Program-made: the position numbers and the translations under genes
Source of the DNA: an uncultured Bacteroidales bacterium
Lineage (GTDB): Bacteria; Bacteroidota; Bacteroidia; Bacteroidales; UBA932
Length of the DNA stretch: 43,995 nt
Assembly (NCBI GenBank): GCA_945827785.1
Contig: CALZOR010000008.1
Location: forward strand, 1-43,995
Reading direction: 5' to 3'
Notes under the pieces: generated by a model
What the model saw: only the letters and a program-made list of their open reading frames with translations
Told to the model about the DNA's origin: nothing
Database searches by the model: none
Shown: piece after piece, positions 10,588 to 20,183 of the stretch
Numbering within the stretch: position 1 is the stretch's first letter
Layout: the number at the start of each line of letters is the position of its first letter

Positions 10588-11115
10588 ATGGACGTAAAAC
10601 TTGAAATACCTTTGAATGGATTGACTTGTGGGCAGACTCGTTTCTGCTGGCAGGTTGGGAAGGAGTTCTTTGAGTCTTTTGGCAATTCTGAAATATTCGG
10701 TGCAGCTCTTGAGGTGGAAGCTCTGGTAGGCAAGCAGGGAAGAAATGTGATGGTCAGCGGCAATGCTTCCGGAAGCGTAACGGTCGAATGTGACAGATGC
10801 CTTGAGGATTTGCAGATTCCGGTCTGTGCTGATTTCGAGCTTGAAATCAGGTTCGGGGATGGAGAGGATGAGCAGCAGGAAGACGGACGTGAGATTCTGT
10901 ATGTTCCTGGGACTGATACTGAAATGGATCTGGGGCAGATAGTATATGACTATGTATGTCTGTCGCTGCCTATTCAGAGGGTTCATCCCGAAGGGGAATG
11001 CAATCCGGATGCAGTAAGGTTCCTCGGAATGGAAACCGAGGAGGATGCCTCGGAGGAGGCTCCTGAGCAGAACAATCCTTTTGCAGCGTTGAAAGGACTC
11101 TTTGGAGAAAACTAA
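10588..11115 (+). CDS. DUF177 domain protein (YceD-like)
   Basis: Start adjusted to MDVKLEIPLNGL; GSVTVECDRCLEDLQIPV motif; upstream of rpmF as expected. Confidence 0.85.
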   Translation: MDVKLEIPLNGLTCGQTRFCWQVGKEFFESFGNSEIFGAALEVEALVGKQGRNVMVSGNASGSVTVECDRCLEDLQIPVCADFELEIRFGDGEDEQQEDGREILYVPGTDTEMDLGQIVYDYVCLSLPIQRVHPEGECNPDAVRFLGMETEEDASEEAPEQNNPFAALKGLFGEN

Positions 11116-11122
11116 GATAATT

Positions 11123-11299
11123 AAGTTTCGCATTTAGCGAAACTACCATATTTAGAGACCTTTAGGTCGATAATAAGTCCCTTCCCCGGGGGAAGGGATT
11201 TAGGGATAGGTCCTCGTAAAAAGGGAAATGTGCGGTGGGAAGAAGTTTCGCAAGCGGCACAACCCTCAGGATCATAATAAGTTATAACTTGCGAAACTT
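11123..11299. repeat. Palindrome-rich MITE-like intergenic element
   Basis: Terminal inverted repeats AAGTTTCGC (11123-11131)/GCGAAACTT (11291-11299); internal CCCTTCCCC-G-GGGGAAGGG; 7-bp TAAGATA direct repeats at 11113-11119 and 11303-11309. Confidence 0.45.
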
Positions 11300-11332
11300 G
11301 AGTAAGATATTAATAATTAAAAATATAGAACA

Positions 11333-11515
11333 ATGGCACATCCGAAACACAAAGTCTCTAAGCAGAGACGTGACAAAAGAAGAACACATGACGTTGCGGT
11401 AGTTCCTACCCTCGCTACTTGTTCAAACTGTGGCGCAACAATCATGTATCACAGAGTATGTCCAGAGTGCGGCTACTACAGAGGCCGTCAGATTATCGAG
11501 AAGAAAGCTGAGTAA
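11333..11515 (+). CDS. rpmF: 50S ribosomal protein L32
   Basis: MAHPKHKVSKQRRDKRRTHD with CxxC...CxxC zinc ribbon. Confidence 0.97.
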   Translation: MAHPKHKVSKQRRDKRRTHDVAVVPTLATCSNCGATIMYHRVCPECGYYRGRQIIEKKAE

Positions 11516-11545
11516 GTTTTCTCCGGTAAAGAGGGACACTCTCAT

Positions 11546-11617
11546 GGCCCTGTAGTTCAACGGATAGAATGGAAGTTTCCTAAACTTTAGATAGCAGTTC
11601 GATTCTGCTCGGGGCTA
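11546..11617 (+). tRNA. tRNA-Arg (CCT anticodon)
   Basis: Cloverleaf GGCCCTGTAGTTCAACGGATAGAATGGAAGTTTCCTAAACTTTAGATAGCAGTTCGATTCTGCTCGGGGCTA; anticodon loop TTCCTAA. Confidence 0.9.
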
Positions 11618-11624
11618 CAAAATT

Positions 11625-11648
11625 GGCGACCAACCGGTCGCCTTTTTT
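11625..11648 (+). terminator. Rho-independent terminator after tRNA-Arg
   Basis: GGCGACC-AACC-GGTCGCC followed by TTTTTT. Confidence 0.9.
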
Positions 11649-11758
11649 GTTCTGTATCTTCACTTTGCCCCATTCATGGTAAAGAGGAGCAATTTTGGAA
11701 GATTCCTTATGAAAAATAATCGTTAACTCCGCAAAAAGTGGTATTTTTGCGCCTGCGT

Positions 11759-12607
11759 ATGGAAATTATGAAAAAGAAAGAATTCGGAAAATATGAAAAG
11801 TATGCTCTCGTGACGGGAGCCGCATCCGGGATGGGCCGGCTATATACCATCCGTCTTGCCACCATGGGCTATAATGTGATACCGGTGGATATAAATAAGG
11901 AAGGTCTGGATCAGACCTGCTCTATGGCGAAGGATGCCGTCATGGCCCTGGAAGGCCTTGATACGGATGCCAGAGGCAGGTTCAGGATGCTCCCTCTCGT
12001 GCAGGACCTTTCTCTGAGAGAGGCCGCAGAGCAGGTGTTCCAAAAGACTGAGGCTGAGGGATGTAAGGTGGAAGTGCTTGTAAACAATGCCGGCATCATG
12101 TATTGCAAGGGAATAGCTGAAACGGCTGAGAGAAAGCTTGAACTCATAATGGCAGTACACATGACAACGCCTCTGATGCTTTGCCGCAAATATGTCAACG
12201 GAATGAAGGAGAGGGGATGCGGCTATATCCTGAACATTTCCTCGCTTGCGGCATGGATGAGCTGGCCGGGTATCGGAATGTACGGAAATACCAAGCGCTT
12301 CGTGAAGGATTATTCACGTGAGCTCAGAATCGAATGTCAGAAGACGGGCGTCAGCGTCACGAATGCTTATTTCGGCGCAGTTGACACTCCTCTTGTCCCT
12401 TTGAGGGACGACTTGAGGAAGCTTGCAAGGGGACTGACTGTCATGATTCGCCCGGAGAAGGCAGTGAGCAGGGCTTTGAGAGCTACATTCAACCGCCGCA
12501 GGGGAGTAATGCCGGGATTGGTGAACTGGATTTTCCTTCCGTTCATCATCATTTTGCCGGACTGCCTTCTCGGCTGGATATACAGGAAGGTAAAAAAATA
12601 TTTGTAA
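11759..12607 (+). CDS. SDR family NAD(P)-dependent oxidoreductase
   Basis: ALVTGAASGMGR, NNAGIM, YxxxK (YGNTKRF); start may be 11768 (MKKKEF). Confidence 0.88.
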   Translation: MEIMKKKEFGKYEKYALVTGAASGMGRLYTIRLATMGYNVIPVDINKEGLDQTCSMAKDAVMALEGLDTDARGRFRMLPLVQDLSLREAAEQVFQKTEAEGCKVEVLVNNAGIMYCKGIAETAERKLELIMAVHMTTPLMLCRKYVNGMKERGCGYILNISSLAAWMSWPGIGMYGNTKRFVKDYSRELRIECQKTGVSVTNAYFGAVDTPLVPLRDDLRKLARGLTVMIRPEKAVSRALRATFNRRRGVMPGLVNWIFLPFIIILPDCLLGWIYRKVKKYL

Positions 12608-12644
12608 TTTTGTGAAACTTGAGTATAAACATTGAAAACGCTAC

Positions 12645-13578
12645 CATGCAGACAGAAATAGTAAATTGCCTGATAGTAGGAGGCGGCCCTGCGGGTTACA
12701 CCGCAGCAATCTATGCCTCACGTGCGGATTTGTCCCCTGTGCTTTATGAGGGAATCCAGCCGGGAGGTCAGCTCACTACGACAACCGACATTGAGAATTA
12801 TCCCGGATTTGAGAACGGCATCTCCGGGAATGCCCTGATGGAAACCATGCGTGCCCAGGCTGTAAGGCTTGGAGCGGACGTCCGTACCGGTACTGTAACT
12901 GATGCGGATCTTTCTTCTCGTCCGTTCAGGATCACAATTGACGGAGAGAAAGACATCATGGCCAGGTCGCTTATCATCGCAACCGGAGCCACTGCAAAAT
13001 ATCTCGGCCTTCCGTCTGAAACAAAGTACCGAGGCCTCGGCGTTTCAGCCTGCGCTACATGTGACGGCTTTTTCTACAGGAAGAAGACAGTTGCAGTCGT
13101 AGGCGGAGGAGATACTGCATGTGAAGAGGCAACCTACCTTGCCGGACTTTGCAAGAAGGTTTATATGATTGTCCGCAGGGATGTGCTCAGGGCTTCCCAG
13201 ACAATGCAGGAGAGGGTGATGTCCACGGAAAACATTGAAGTACTCTGGAACTGCAACACCCGCGAAGTACTCGGAAATGAATATGGAGTTACCGGGGCGA
13301 GGCTTGAGAGAAAGGATGGCGAGATTTTTGATATAGAGCTGAACGGCTTTTTCCTGGCCATTGGCCACCACCCTAATTCAGATGTGTTCAACAAGTGGAT
13401 TGCCGTGGACAAAGAGGGCTACATCATAACGGACGGCAAGTCTTCAAAGACCAATGTTGAAGGTGTTTTTGCAGCAGGAGATGTTCAGGACCCTGTTTAC
13501 AGGCAGGCCATCAATGCTGCAGCGTCCGGCTGCCGTGCCGCCCTGGATGCGGAAAAGTTCCTAAAAATGCAAAAATGA
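12645..13578 (+). CDS. trxB: Thioredoxin-disulfide reductase
   Basis: GGGPAGYTAAIYASRA, CATCDGFFY redox motif; start adjusted to ATG 12645 (MQTEIVNCLIVGGGPAG). Confidence 0.95.
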
Positions 13579-14489
13579 CAATGAAATTGAGAAATCTTAT
13601 CCTTGCAGTGGCTTCACTGCTGGCTCTGGCTTCATGCAAATCACAGTATGAGGCAATTTTGTCGAGCAACGATGCTGATGCAAAGTATGAAGCTGCCTTC
13701 GAGTATTACAATAACCGCAAATATTCAAAGGCTGCCAATCTTTTCGAATCACTTTCAGTATTGACAAATGGAACCGAGAGGGATGACACCGTCAGGTATT
13801 ACTGGGGATTGAGCAACTATAAATTTAAGGACTACTACACTGCGGAAACCAATTTCGAGCAGTTCCTTGAGGTGTATCCGAGAAGCCCGTTCGCATCTGA
13901 AGCGCGCTTCCTCAGGCTGGACTGCCTCTATCGTTCCACCCTCAGGTATGAACTCGACCAGACTCCGACTCACAAGGCAATTGCCGCCATTTCGGAATAT
14001 CTCATCGAATATCCTTCTTCAACTCATGCTGAAGAGTGCAACGACATGCTCGACGACCTGGGCGAAAGACTGGACCGCAAGGCTTATGAAAGCGCCAAAC
14101 TCTATTACAAGATGGAGGATTACCTCGCATCAAGGGTTGCCCTGCGCAATGTGCTGAAGGACAATTCGGAGAACCGTTATCGTGAGGATGTCCTTTATTA
14201 TATTGCAATGTCCTCTTATAAATATGCCCAGCTCAGTATCCCTTCGAAGCAGAGAGAGCGTTATCTGGTCTTTGTCGATGACTATTTCAATTTCATCGGT
14301 GAACTTCCGGAGTCAAAATACAGGAAGGAACTGGATGTCATATATCAGAGGGCGCAGAAAGCTCTTGGAAAAGCGCCTGTCGTGACAGAGGATTCCCACA
14401 AGAGTGAAAAGGATTTTGCCAAAGAAAGGCAGAAACTTCTGAAAGAATATCAGAAAAGCAAGAAAAAAAATGAAACCACCTCCAAATAA
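13575..14489 (+). CDS. bamD: Outer membrane protein assembly factor BamD
   Basis: Lipoprotein signal (LALASCKS) and TPR-like YEAAFEYYNNRKYSKAANLFESL. Confidence 0.9.
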   Translation: MTMKLRNLILAVASLLALASCKSQYEAILSSNDADAKYEAAFEYYNNRKYSKAANLFESLSVLTNGTERDDTVRYYWGLSNYKFKDYYTAETNFEQFLEVYPRSPFASEARFLRLDCLYRSTLRYELDQTPTHKAIAAISEYLIEYPSSTHAEECNDMLDDLGERLDRKAYESAKLYYKMEDYLASRVALRNVLKDNSENRYREDVLYYIAMSSYKYAQLSIPSKQRERYLVFVDDYFNFIGELPESKYRKELDVIYQRAQKALGKAPVVTEDSHKSEKDFAKERQKLLKEYQKSKKKNETTSK

Positions 14490-14526
14490 AGGGGTATAAT
14501 TAAATAGAAGATAAAGATTTTTATAT

Positions 14527-14850
14527 ATGGCAAAGACAAAAGTACCTACAAACACAATCACACGTGACCTCTGCGACCTGGCTGCACCAACCGGGAACAT
14601 CTATGAAACAGTGGTAATCCTTTCAAAAAGAGCTAATCAGATTTCAATAGCTGAGAAAAAGGAACTTACACGCAAGCTTGAGGACTTCAAGAACGACCGT
14701 GACACCATGGAGGAGGTTTTCGAGAACCGTGAGCAGATTGAAATCTCAAAATACTACGAAAGACAGCCTAAGCCGTCACTCGTTGCCATTGAGGAATTCA
14801 AGGACAACGAAATTTTCTACAGGATGGCAAAGCAGGAGGACGAAGAGTAA
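14527..14850 (+). CDS. rpoZ: RNA polymerase omega subunit-like protein (Bacteroidota type)
   Basis: MAKTKVPTNTITRDLCDLAAPTGNIYETVVILSKRANQIS; between bamD and recN. Confidence 0.8.
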   Translation: MAKTKVPTNTITRDLCDLAAPTGNIYETVVILSKRANQISIAEKKELTRKLEDFKNDRDTMEEVFENREQIEISKYYERQPKPSLVAIEEFKDNEIFYRMAKQEDEE

Positions 14851-14853
14851 GTC

Positions 14854-16524
14854 ATGCTTTCAAGGCTCCAAGTCAAGAATTTTGTACTGATAGACTCTCT
14901 GGAAATTGATTTTCCGGAGGGTCTGGTCATTATTACTGGCCAGACCGGTGCAGGAAAGTCCATACTTCTGGGGGCCCTCTCCCTTGTGATGGGATCCAAG
15001 GCAGATGCCGGGATGCTTTCTGACGGAGCCGAAAACTGTGTCGTTGAAGCCGAATTCGAGGCTGCAGGGCTTGAAGAAGGGCTTCTTCCGATACTTGAAG
15101 AAAACGATATCGACTGGGACGGGGGACATCTGATTCTCAGACGTGTTGTCAACCGTTCCGGAAGGTCCAGGGCCTTTGTAAATGACTCTCCTGTGCCTTT
15201 GCAAGTGCTTCAGAACATTTCATCCCGCCTTATTGACATTCACTCCCAGCATCAGACTCTGCTTTTGGCTGACAGGCAGTTCCAACTTTCAATACTTGAC
15301 CATTTTGCCGGCAATTCGCAGCTGCTTAACGACTGTGCAGAAGCTTGGCGCAATCTTGGCCGCCTGAGAGGCGAACTGGAAGAACTTGATCGGAGGATTG
15401 CTGCAATTGAAAGGGACAGGGACTATAATGAGGCGCAGTTCCGCCAGCTGGATGCCGCTGCCCTTCGCTCCGGCGAGCTTGAGGAACTTGAGCAGGAGCA
15501 GAAGAGCCTTGCAAATGCCGAGGAGATAAAGACGGCATTGTGTTCTGTCGAGGCCATGTATGATGCTTCTGCATCGCAGGACGGACTGTCGATGGACGCT
15601 TCCCTTAAGGAGGCTTTCAAGCAACTGAATAAGGTTTCTAAATATCTTCCTGCTGCGGAAGAACTTGCCCGCAGGATTGACTCATGCCGTCTTGAGCTTG
15701 AGGATATAGTCTCGGAGGTTAGTTCTCTCAATGACGGAACTCTTCTTTCTGAAAGTCGTCTTGAAGAGGTTGAGGCTCGTATGTCCTTGATATACAGCCT
15801 TATGACAAAACATTCCTGTGCAAATGAGGCTGAGCTGATTGCTCTCAGGGACAGTTTGTCGGAGAATCTTGCCGACTCCACCATCCTTCTTGAACGCCGG
15901 GAAGCCCTTTCAAAGGAAATTTCTAAAGCAGAATCTGTTTTCGATTCTTTTGCTCTCGCTCTACGCAACTCAAGGCAAGCTGCTGCTAAGCCTTTTGCCC
16001 GGAGCATTGAAGAGTCCATCCGTTCTCTTGAACTGCCTTATGCTGTGTTTGAGGTGGCACTATCAGAAAGTGCTCCTTCATCAACGGGAACGGATACGGT
16101 CATCTTCCGTTTCAGCGCCAACAATACATCTCCGGTGGAGCTTTCAAAATGTGCTTCCGGAGGCGAACTCTCACGTATCATGCTCTCTCTCAAGGCCATG
16201 ATGGCCCGCTTCACCCAGATGCCTACAATGATATTCGATGAAATAGATACTGGAGTATCAGGCAGTGTCGCGGACAAGATCGGTTCCATGGTATGCGGGA
16301 TGGGCCGCTCAATGCAGGTCTTTGCAATTACCCACCTGCCTCAGGTTGCAGCCAAGGGCGATGCCCACTACCTTGTTTCCAAGGAAATGAAATCAGGACA
16401 CGCCGTGTCCACCATAACAAGAATTCAGGGGCGCGAACGTGTCCTGGAAGTTGCGAGAATGCTCAGCGGCTCTCATCTGACCGATGCGGCAATCGCCAAT
16501 GCCGAGGCCCTTCTCAAAGGCTGA
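14854..16524 (+). CDS. recN: DNA repair protein RecN
   Basis: MLSRLQVKNFVLIDSLEIDFPEGLVIITGQTGAGKSILLGALSL; ASGGELSRIMLSLK; FDEIDTGVSG. Confidence 0.97.
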   Translation: MLSRLQVKNFVLIDSLEIDFPEGLVIITGQTGAGKSILLGALSLVMGSKADAGMLSDGAENCVVEAEFEAAGLEEGLLPILEENDIDWDGGHLILRRVVNRSGRSRAFVNDSPVPLQVLQNISSRLIDIHSQHQTLLLADRQFQLSILDHFAGNSQLLNDCAEAWRNLGRLRGELEELDRRIAAIERDRDYNEAQFRQLDAAALRSGELEELEQEQKSLANAEEIKTALCSVEAMYDASASQDGLSMDASLKEAFKQLNKVSKYLPAAEELARRIDSCRLELEDIVSEVSSLNDGTLLSESRLEEVEARMSLIYSLMTKHSCANEAELIALRDSLSENLADSTILLERREALSKEISKAESVFDSFALALRNSRQAAAKPFARSIEESIRSLELPYAVFEVALSESAPSSTGTDTVIFRFSANNTSPVELSKCASGGELSRIMLSLKAMMARFTQMPTMIFDEIDTGVSGSVADKIGSMVCGMGRSMQVFAITHLPQVAAKGDAHYLVSKEMKSGHAVSTITRIQGRERVLEVARMLSGSHLTDAAIANAEALLKG

Positions 16525-18342
16525 TTATCTTACGGATTGCTGGCTGACTTTCCAGGAGTTTTCATACAGGATTCTGCGAACTCCTTCATTTTCCCATCCG
16601 CCTCCTTCCATTTTTCTGAACTTGAAATAACTCTGGAGCATGTCCTTGTCATGCCTGTCGAGATTTTCTGTCCATCTGCGGCCATATTTGCTGTGCATTT
16701 CTATGCTCCAGCGTGCAATGTCGTAGCCCTGAAATGCATATTGCGAAGGCTCTGCATTGAAAAGCGCCCTGTACTCCAGAAGAAAGTTCCTCACCTTGGC
16801 ATCATCATAGTCGATGCTGTATGAGTGGCAGACATGCAAATGGGTGTTGTGCAGGTTCTCAACCTCGATTGTTTCGAATGACCTTATCTTTGCAGGAGCA
16901 TAGAGAACAACTTCAAACTTATTGTGAATCAGAAGGTTGAGGTTGCGTACCACATCGTTTACGAAGGCTTCGCTCTCGGATGCGACAATAAACCTGTTGG
17001 TCGCCGAGTCTGTCATCAGAGCTGTCAGCGGCTCAAGTATGTCCCTTCCTTCGAGGATGCTGTATGAGAAACTATTCCATGCCATTCCAAGGGAATCAAC
17101 AGCTGCAGTGAGCATCTTGTTCATGCTGCTCTCCTTATAGCCTTTTTCGGTGATGATGATGATCCTGTCTTCTTCATCCGTCTCTTCCTTCATCCACTTA
17201 GCAAGTTCAAAATACTGTGTCTGATGGGATGTCGGAGCCTGGATGAGGTTGGAATACTGTCCTGCAAGTGCCTCCACCTTAGGGTCGAGAGGGGAAATGA
17301 CAGGAATCCATGACGGGATGCCTCCGATAAATCCGTTCATGTCATTGTATGATACCGGTCCTATGACGATATCGCAGTTTGTCGTATCAATTATATCGGA
17401 TGATTTGCCTTCGATGGCTGTGTCAATGACCTTCAGGTTGACGTTGATTCCTTCATTGCCGAGGTCCCTGACCGCCGTGAGTACTCCTGAGTAGAAGTCC
17501 ATGTTATTGCGGCTGGCAGCCTGTCCATCGGCTTTCAGCGGAAGCAGAAGAGCCAGGTCTGTTTCAGATTTCCAGAAATCAAACAGGTATCTCCTGTCTT
17601 CTTCCCTGGAATTGGCATCTTCTTCGTATATGCCTGCCTCTCCTGGCTGGGGTTCTTCAATCTGGACAATGCCTTCACCATTGGTCTTATATTGTTCGGC
17701 AAGCAGGCTGTCTTCCTCCTGGAAAGGTATCTGAATTTTTTGCCTTGTTGTCAGTTTCCTGTCCTTGAGGGAATTGACCTCCATGATGGCCTCGGCGCTC
17801 ACTCCGTATTTCTGGGCAATGTCTTCGATGTCTTCATACCATTTCACGGTGTGAACCTTTCTTTTCCTGCCTTTCTTTTCTGCCTTTCCGGATTCTTGCC
17901 CGGCAGATGGCTTCTCGATTACGGCAGGCCTTTCCTCCTGGCGGGCAACCGGCTCCTCCTTCACCTCTTCCTCCTTCAGCTGCTCCTCCTTCACCGGCCC
18001 GACACCGACTGGCTTCTGTTCCTTCGGATCAGAAGCTTCTTCTTTTTTGGAAACGGAAGGAATAATCAGTATGGTGTTTTTCTTCAGACCATTTTCCTTT
18101 ACTGCAGGATTGTATTTGTAGATATCCTCCGGGGTTACCTGATATGCTTTGCAGATGGAATACAGAGTCTGCCTTTCACGCACGATGTGCGAGTAGCAGA
18201 CGACTCCGTCCACTTTTAATTTTTCCTTTGATATCGTAACAGGTACAGCTTCATATTGCTGAGCCCTTGACAATGAAGGTGTTGCAATCGCAATACCGGT
18301 GCATATCAATGCACAGAACAAACCTTTTATCTTCATTCTCAT
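16525..18342 (-). CDS. LysM-containing protein with periplasmic-binding-protein-like C-terminal domain
   Basis: Two LysM-like segments (HIVRERQTLYSICKAYQVTPEDIYKYNP; HTVKWYEDIEDIAQKYGVSAEAIMEVN), then DLALLLPLKADGQ...FYSGVLTAVRDL. Confidence 0.82.
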   Translation of the reverse strand: MRMKIKGLFCALICTGIAIATPSLSRAQQYEAVPVTISKEKLKVDGVVCYSHIVRERQTLYSICKAYQVTPEDIYKYNPAVKENGLKKNTILIIPSVSKKEEASDPKEQKPVGVGPVKEEQLKEEEVKEEPVARQEERPAVIEKPSAGQESGKAEKKGRKRKVHTVKWYEDIEDIAQKYGVSAEAIMEVNSLKDRKLTTRQKIQIPFQEEDSLLAEQYKTNGEGIVQIEEPQPGEAGIYEEDANSREEDRRYLFDFWKSETDLALLLPLKADGQAASRNNMDFYSGVLTAVRDLGNEGINVNLKVIDTAIEGKSSDIIDTTNCDIVIGPVSYNDMNGFIGGIPSWIPVISPLDPKVEALAGQYSNLIQAPTSHQTQYFELAKWMKEETDEEDRIIIITEKGYKESSMNKMLTAAVDSLGMAWNSFSYSILEGRDILEPLTALMTDSATNRFIVASESEAFVNDVVRNLNLLIHNKFEVVLYAPAKIRSFETIEVENLHNTHLHVCHSYSIDYDDAKVRNFLLEYRALFNAEPSQYAFQGYDIARWSIEMHSKYGRRWTENLDRHDKDMLQSYFKFRKMEGGGWENEGVRRILYENSWKVSQQSVR

Positions 18343-18359
18343 ATATATTTGTGCTCCGG

Positions 18360-19487
18360 TTATTTCTCAATCCGGAGGGCAAACTCTGTGAGTTTGCCTG
18401 CAAATTCCTTCCAGGAAAGCCTTTCCTTTTCTTTCCTTATATTTTCTATGCAATTCTCTTTTATCTTCGGGTCGCTGAAATATCTCTCGATTTCAGCCCT
18501 TATCGCCTCAGGCGAGCCATCCGGGGATACAATACCCGTGCCTCTGTCGCCGATTGTTTCTTTCAGACCACCGACATCGGTTACAATCATCGGAACTTCA
18601 AAGTGATATGAAACCGAACTGATACCACTCTGCGTGGCGCTCCTGTAAGGCAGGACCGCCAGGTCCGCTGCCGAAAAATAGTCCTTGACTTCCGAGTCCT
18701 TGATGTATTTCAGCCAGAGGTGAACCTTGTCTTTGTTCGGCAGAGAATCAATAATCTGCTGGTATTTGTCAAAAGACCCGTATGGCTCTCCGGCTATTAT
18801 CAGCTGATAGTCTTCGCCGAGGCCAGCAAAAGCATTCAGAAGGATATCGAGCCCCTTGTATGCCCTGATCAGACCGAAAAACAGGATGTTACGCTTGCCG
18901 CTTTCAAGATTGAGTTTTCTGGCCGCTTCCTCCCTGTCCAGTTTTTCTCCGAAATGAGAGTAGAGAGGGTGCTGGATGACAGCGAAATCCGCATCCGGAC
19001 GCAGCCTGAGCAAATCCTTCGACACAGCCTCGCAAAGGGTGACGTATGCATCGCTTCCGGACAGGAAATATTTGGTCAGAGGAGTGTCGAAAAAGCGCTG
19101 CTCATGAGGGACGACATTGTCAAGGATGGAAATCACCCTGCAATGCTTCCTCATTTTTCTGGTAATCCAGCCCAGCGATGGCGCAAAATATGACATCCAG
19201 TATCTTACGATAAGCAGGTCCGGCTCCCAGTCCCGGATTGCTTTGTATGTGGTGATGTATGTAAACGGATTGGCCGTATCCAGCAGAGATACGCTCTCAA
19301 CCGGTACGGCCTCATCATCGTCTGTTACAAACTGAGTCTTGCCCGGGAAGAGGAATTCGGGATATTGCCGCTTGAAATTGAAAGCTTTGACAATGTGATT
19401 TTTGCTCAGTTCTCCGTAAAGGCATGCGTTAAACTGAGAAATTCCTCCCCTGTAGGGGTAGAAACAGGACAGTATTGCTATTTTCAA
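18360..19487 (-). CDS. Glycosyltransferase family 4
   Basis: MKIAILSCFYPYRGGISQFN...; LPYRSATQSGISSVSYHFEVPMIVTDVGGLKETI. Confidence 0.9.
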   Translation of the reverse strand: MKIAILSCFYPYRGGISQFNACLYGELSKNHIVKAFNFKRQYPEFLFPGKTQFVTDDDEAVPVESVSLLDTANPFTYITTYKAIRDWEPDLLIVRYWMSYFAPSLGWITRKMRKHCRVISILDNVVPHEQRFFDTPLTKYFLSGSDAYVTLCEAVSKDLLRLRPDADFAVIQHPLYSHFGEKLDREEAARKLNLESGKRNILFFGLIRAYKGLDILLNAFAGLGEDYQLIIAGEPYGSFDKYQQIIDSLPNKDKVHLWLKYIKDSEVKDYFSAADLAVLPYRSATQSGISSVSYHFEVPMIVTDVGGLKETIGDRGTGIVSPDGSPEAIRAEIERYFSDPKIKENCIENIRKEKERLSWKEFAGKLTEFALRIEK

Positions 19488-19491
19488 TTAG

Positions 19492-20106
19492 TTACTCTTT
19501 TTTGTTCTTGTTCTTCACATACTCCTCGTTGAGGCCTGCAAGTACCTCCTCGGTGATGTTCAGGGAAGCGTCAGCTGCAATTACCGGAGCACCACCTTGG
19601 TTGGTGAGGATCATTGCATACTGTTTCTCTGCATTGTATTTCTCAAGGTAGGTCTGGATGGCATCACCGAGCTGGTTCATCATCACGACCTGCTCTTCCT
19701 GAATCTCCTGCTGTTTCTGGGCTGCATAGTTGTTGAATTCAGCTTCCTGCTGCTGGAGCTTCTGGCTCTGTACCTCAGCAACCGAACGGGTCATGAGGCC
19801 TTTGTCAATCTTCTCCTGGAAGGCTTTCACGTCTGTTTCGAGCTTCTTTCCTCTTCTGTTGACTTCAGCCTGGATGTTCTGGACCTTGGTTTCAACTACA
19901 GACCTGAGGTCATTGGCCATGTCGTACTCCATGAGAATCCTGTCAAGGTCAATGTAAACGATGTCTCCCTTCTGTGCAGGTGCGCCGGCTTCTTCAGTTG
20001 CGACTGCTGCATTGCCCTCTGATTTGCCTGTTGTAAAGAAAAGGATTCCGAAAACTACTACAGCAACCAGTGAGATGATGCTGAGTACAAGTGGTGTTTG
20101 TTTCAT
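19492..20106 (-). CDS. OmpH/Skp family protein, membrane anchored
   Basis: N-terminal TM segment, YIDLDRILMEYDMANDLRSVVETKVQNIQAEVNRRGKKLE coiled coil. Confidence 0.85.
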   Translation of the reverse strand: MKQTPLVLSIISLVAVVVFGILFFTTGKSEGNAAVATEEAGAPAQKGDIVYIDLDRILMEYDMANDLRSVVETKVQNIQAEVNRRGKKLETDVKAFQEKIDKGLMTRSVAEVQSQKLQQQEAEFNNYAAQKQQEIQEEQVVMMNQLGDAIQTYLEKYNAEKQYAMILTNQGGAPVIAADASLNITEEVLAGLNEEYVKNKNKKE

Positions 20107-20183
20107 TTTGCTTTATTTTTTATTTATTGATTATTCATTTGTCCGCCACACCGGTTGCGCAGCGCATATCTTTGCAAAGATAA

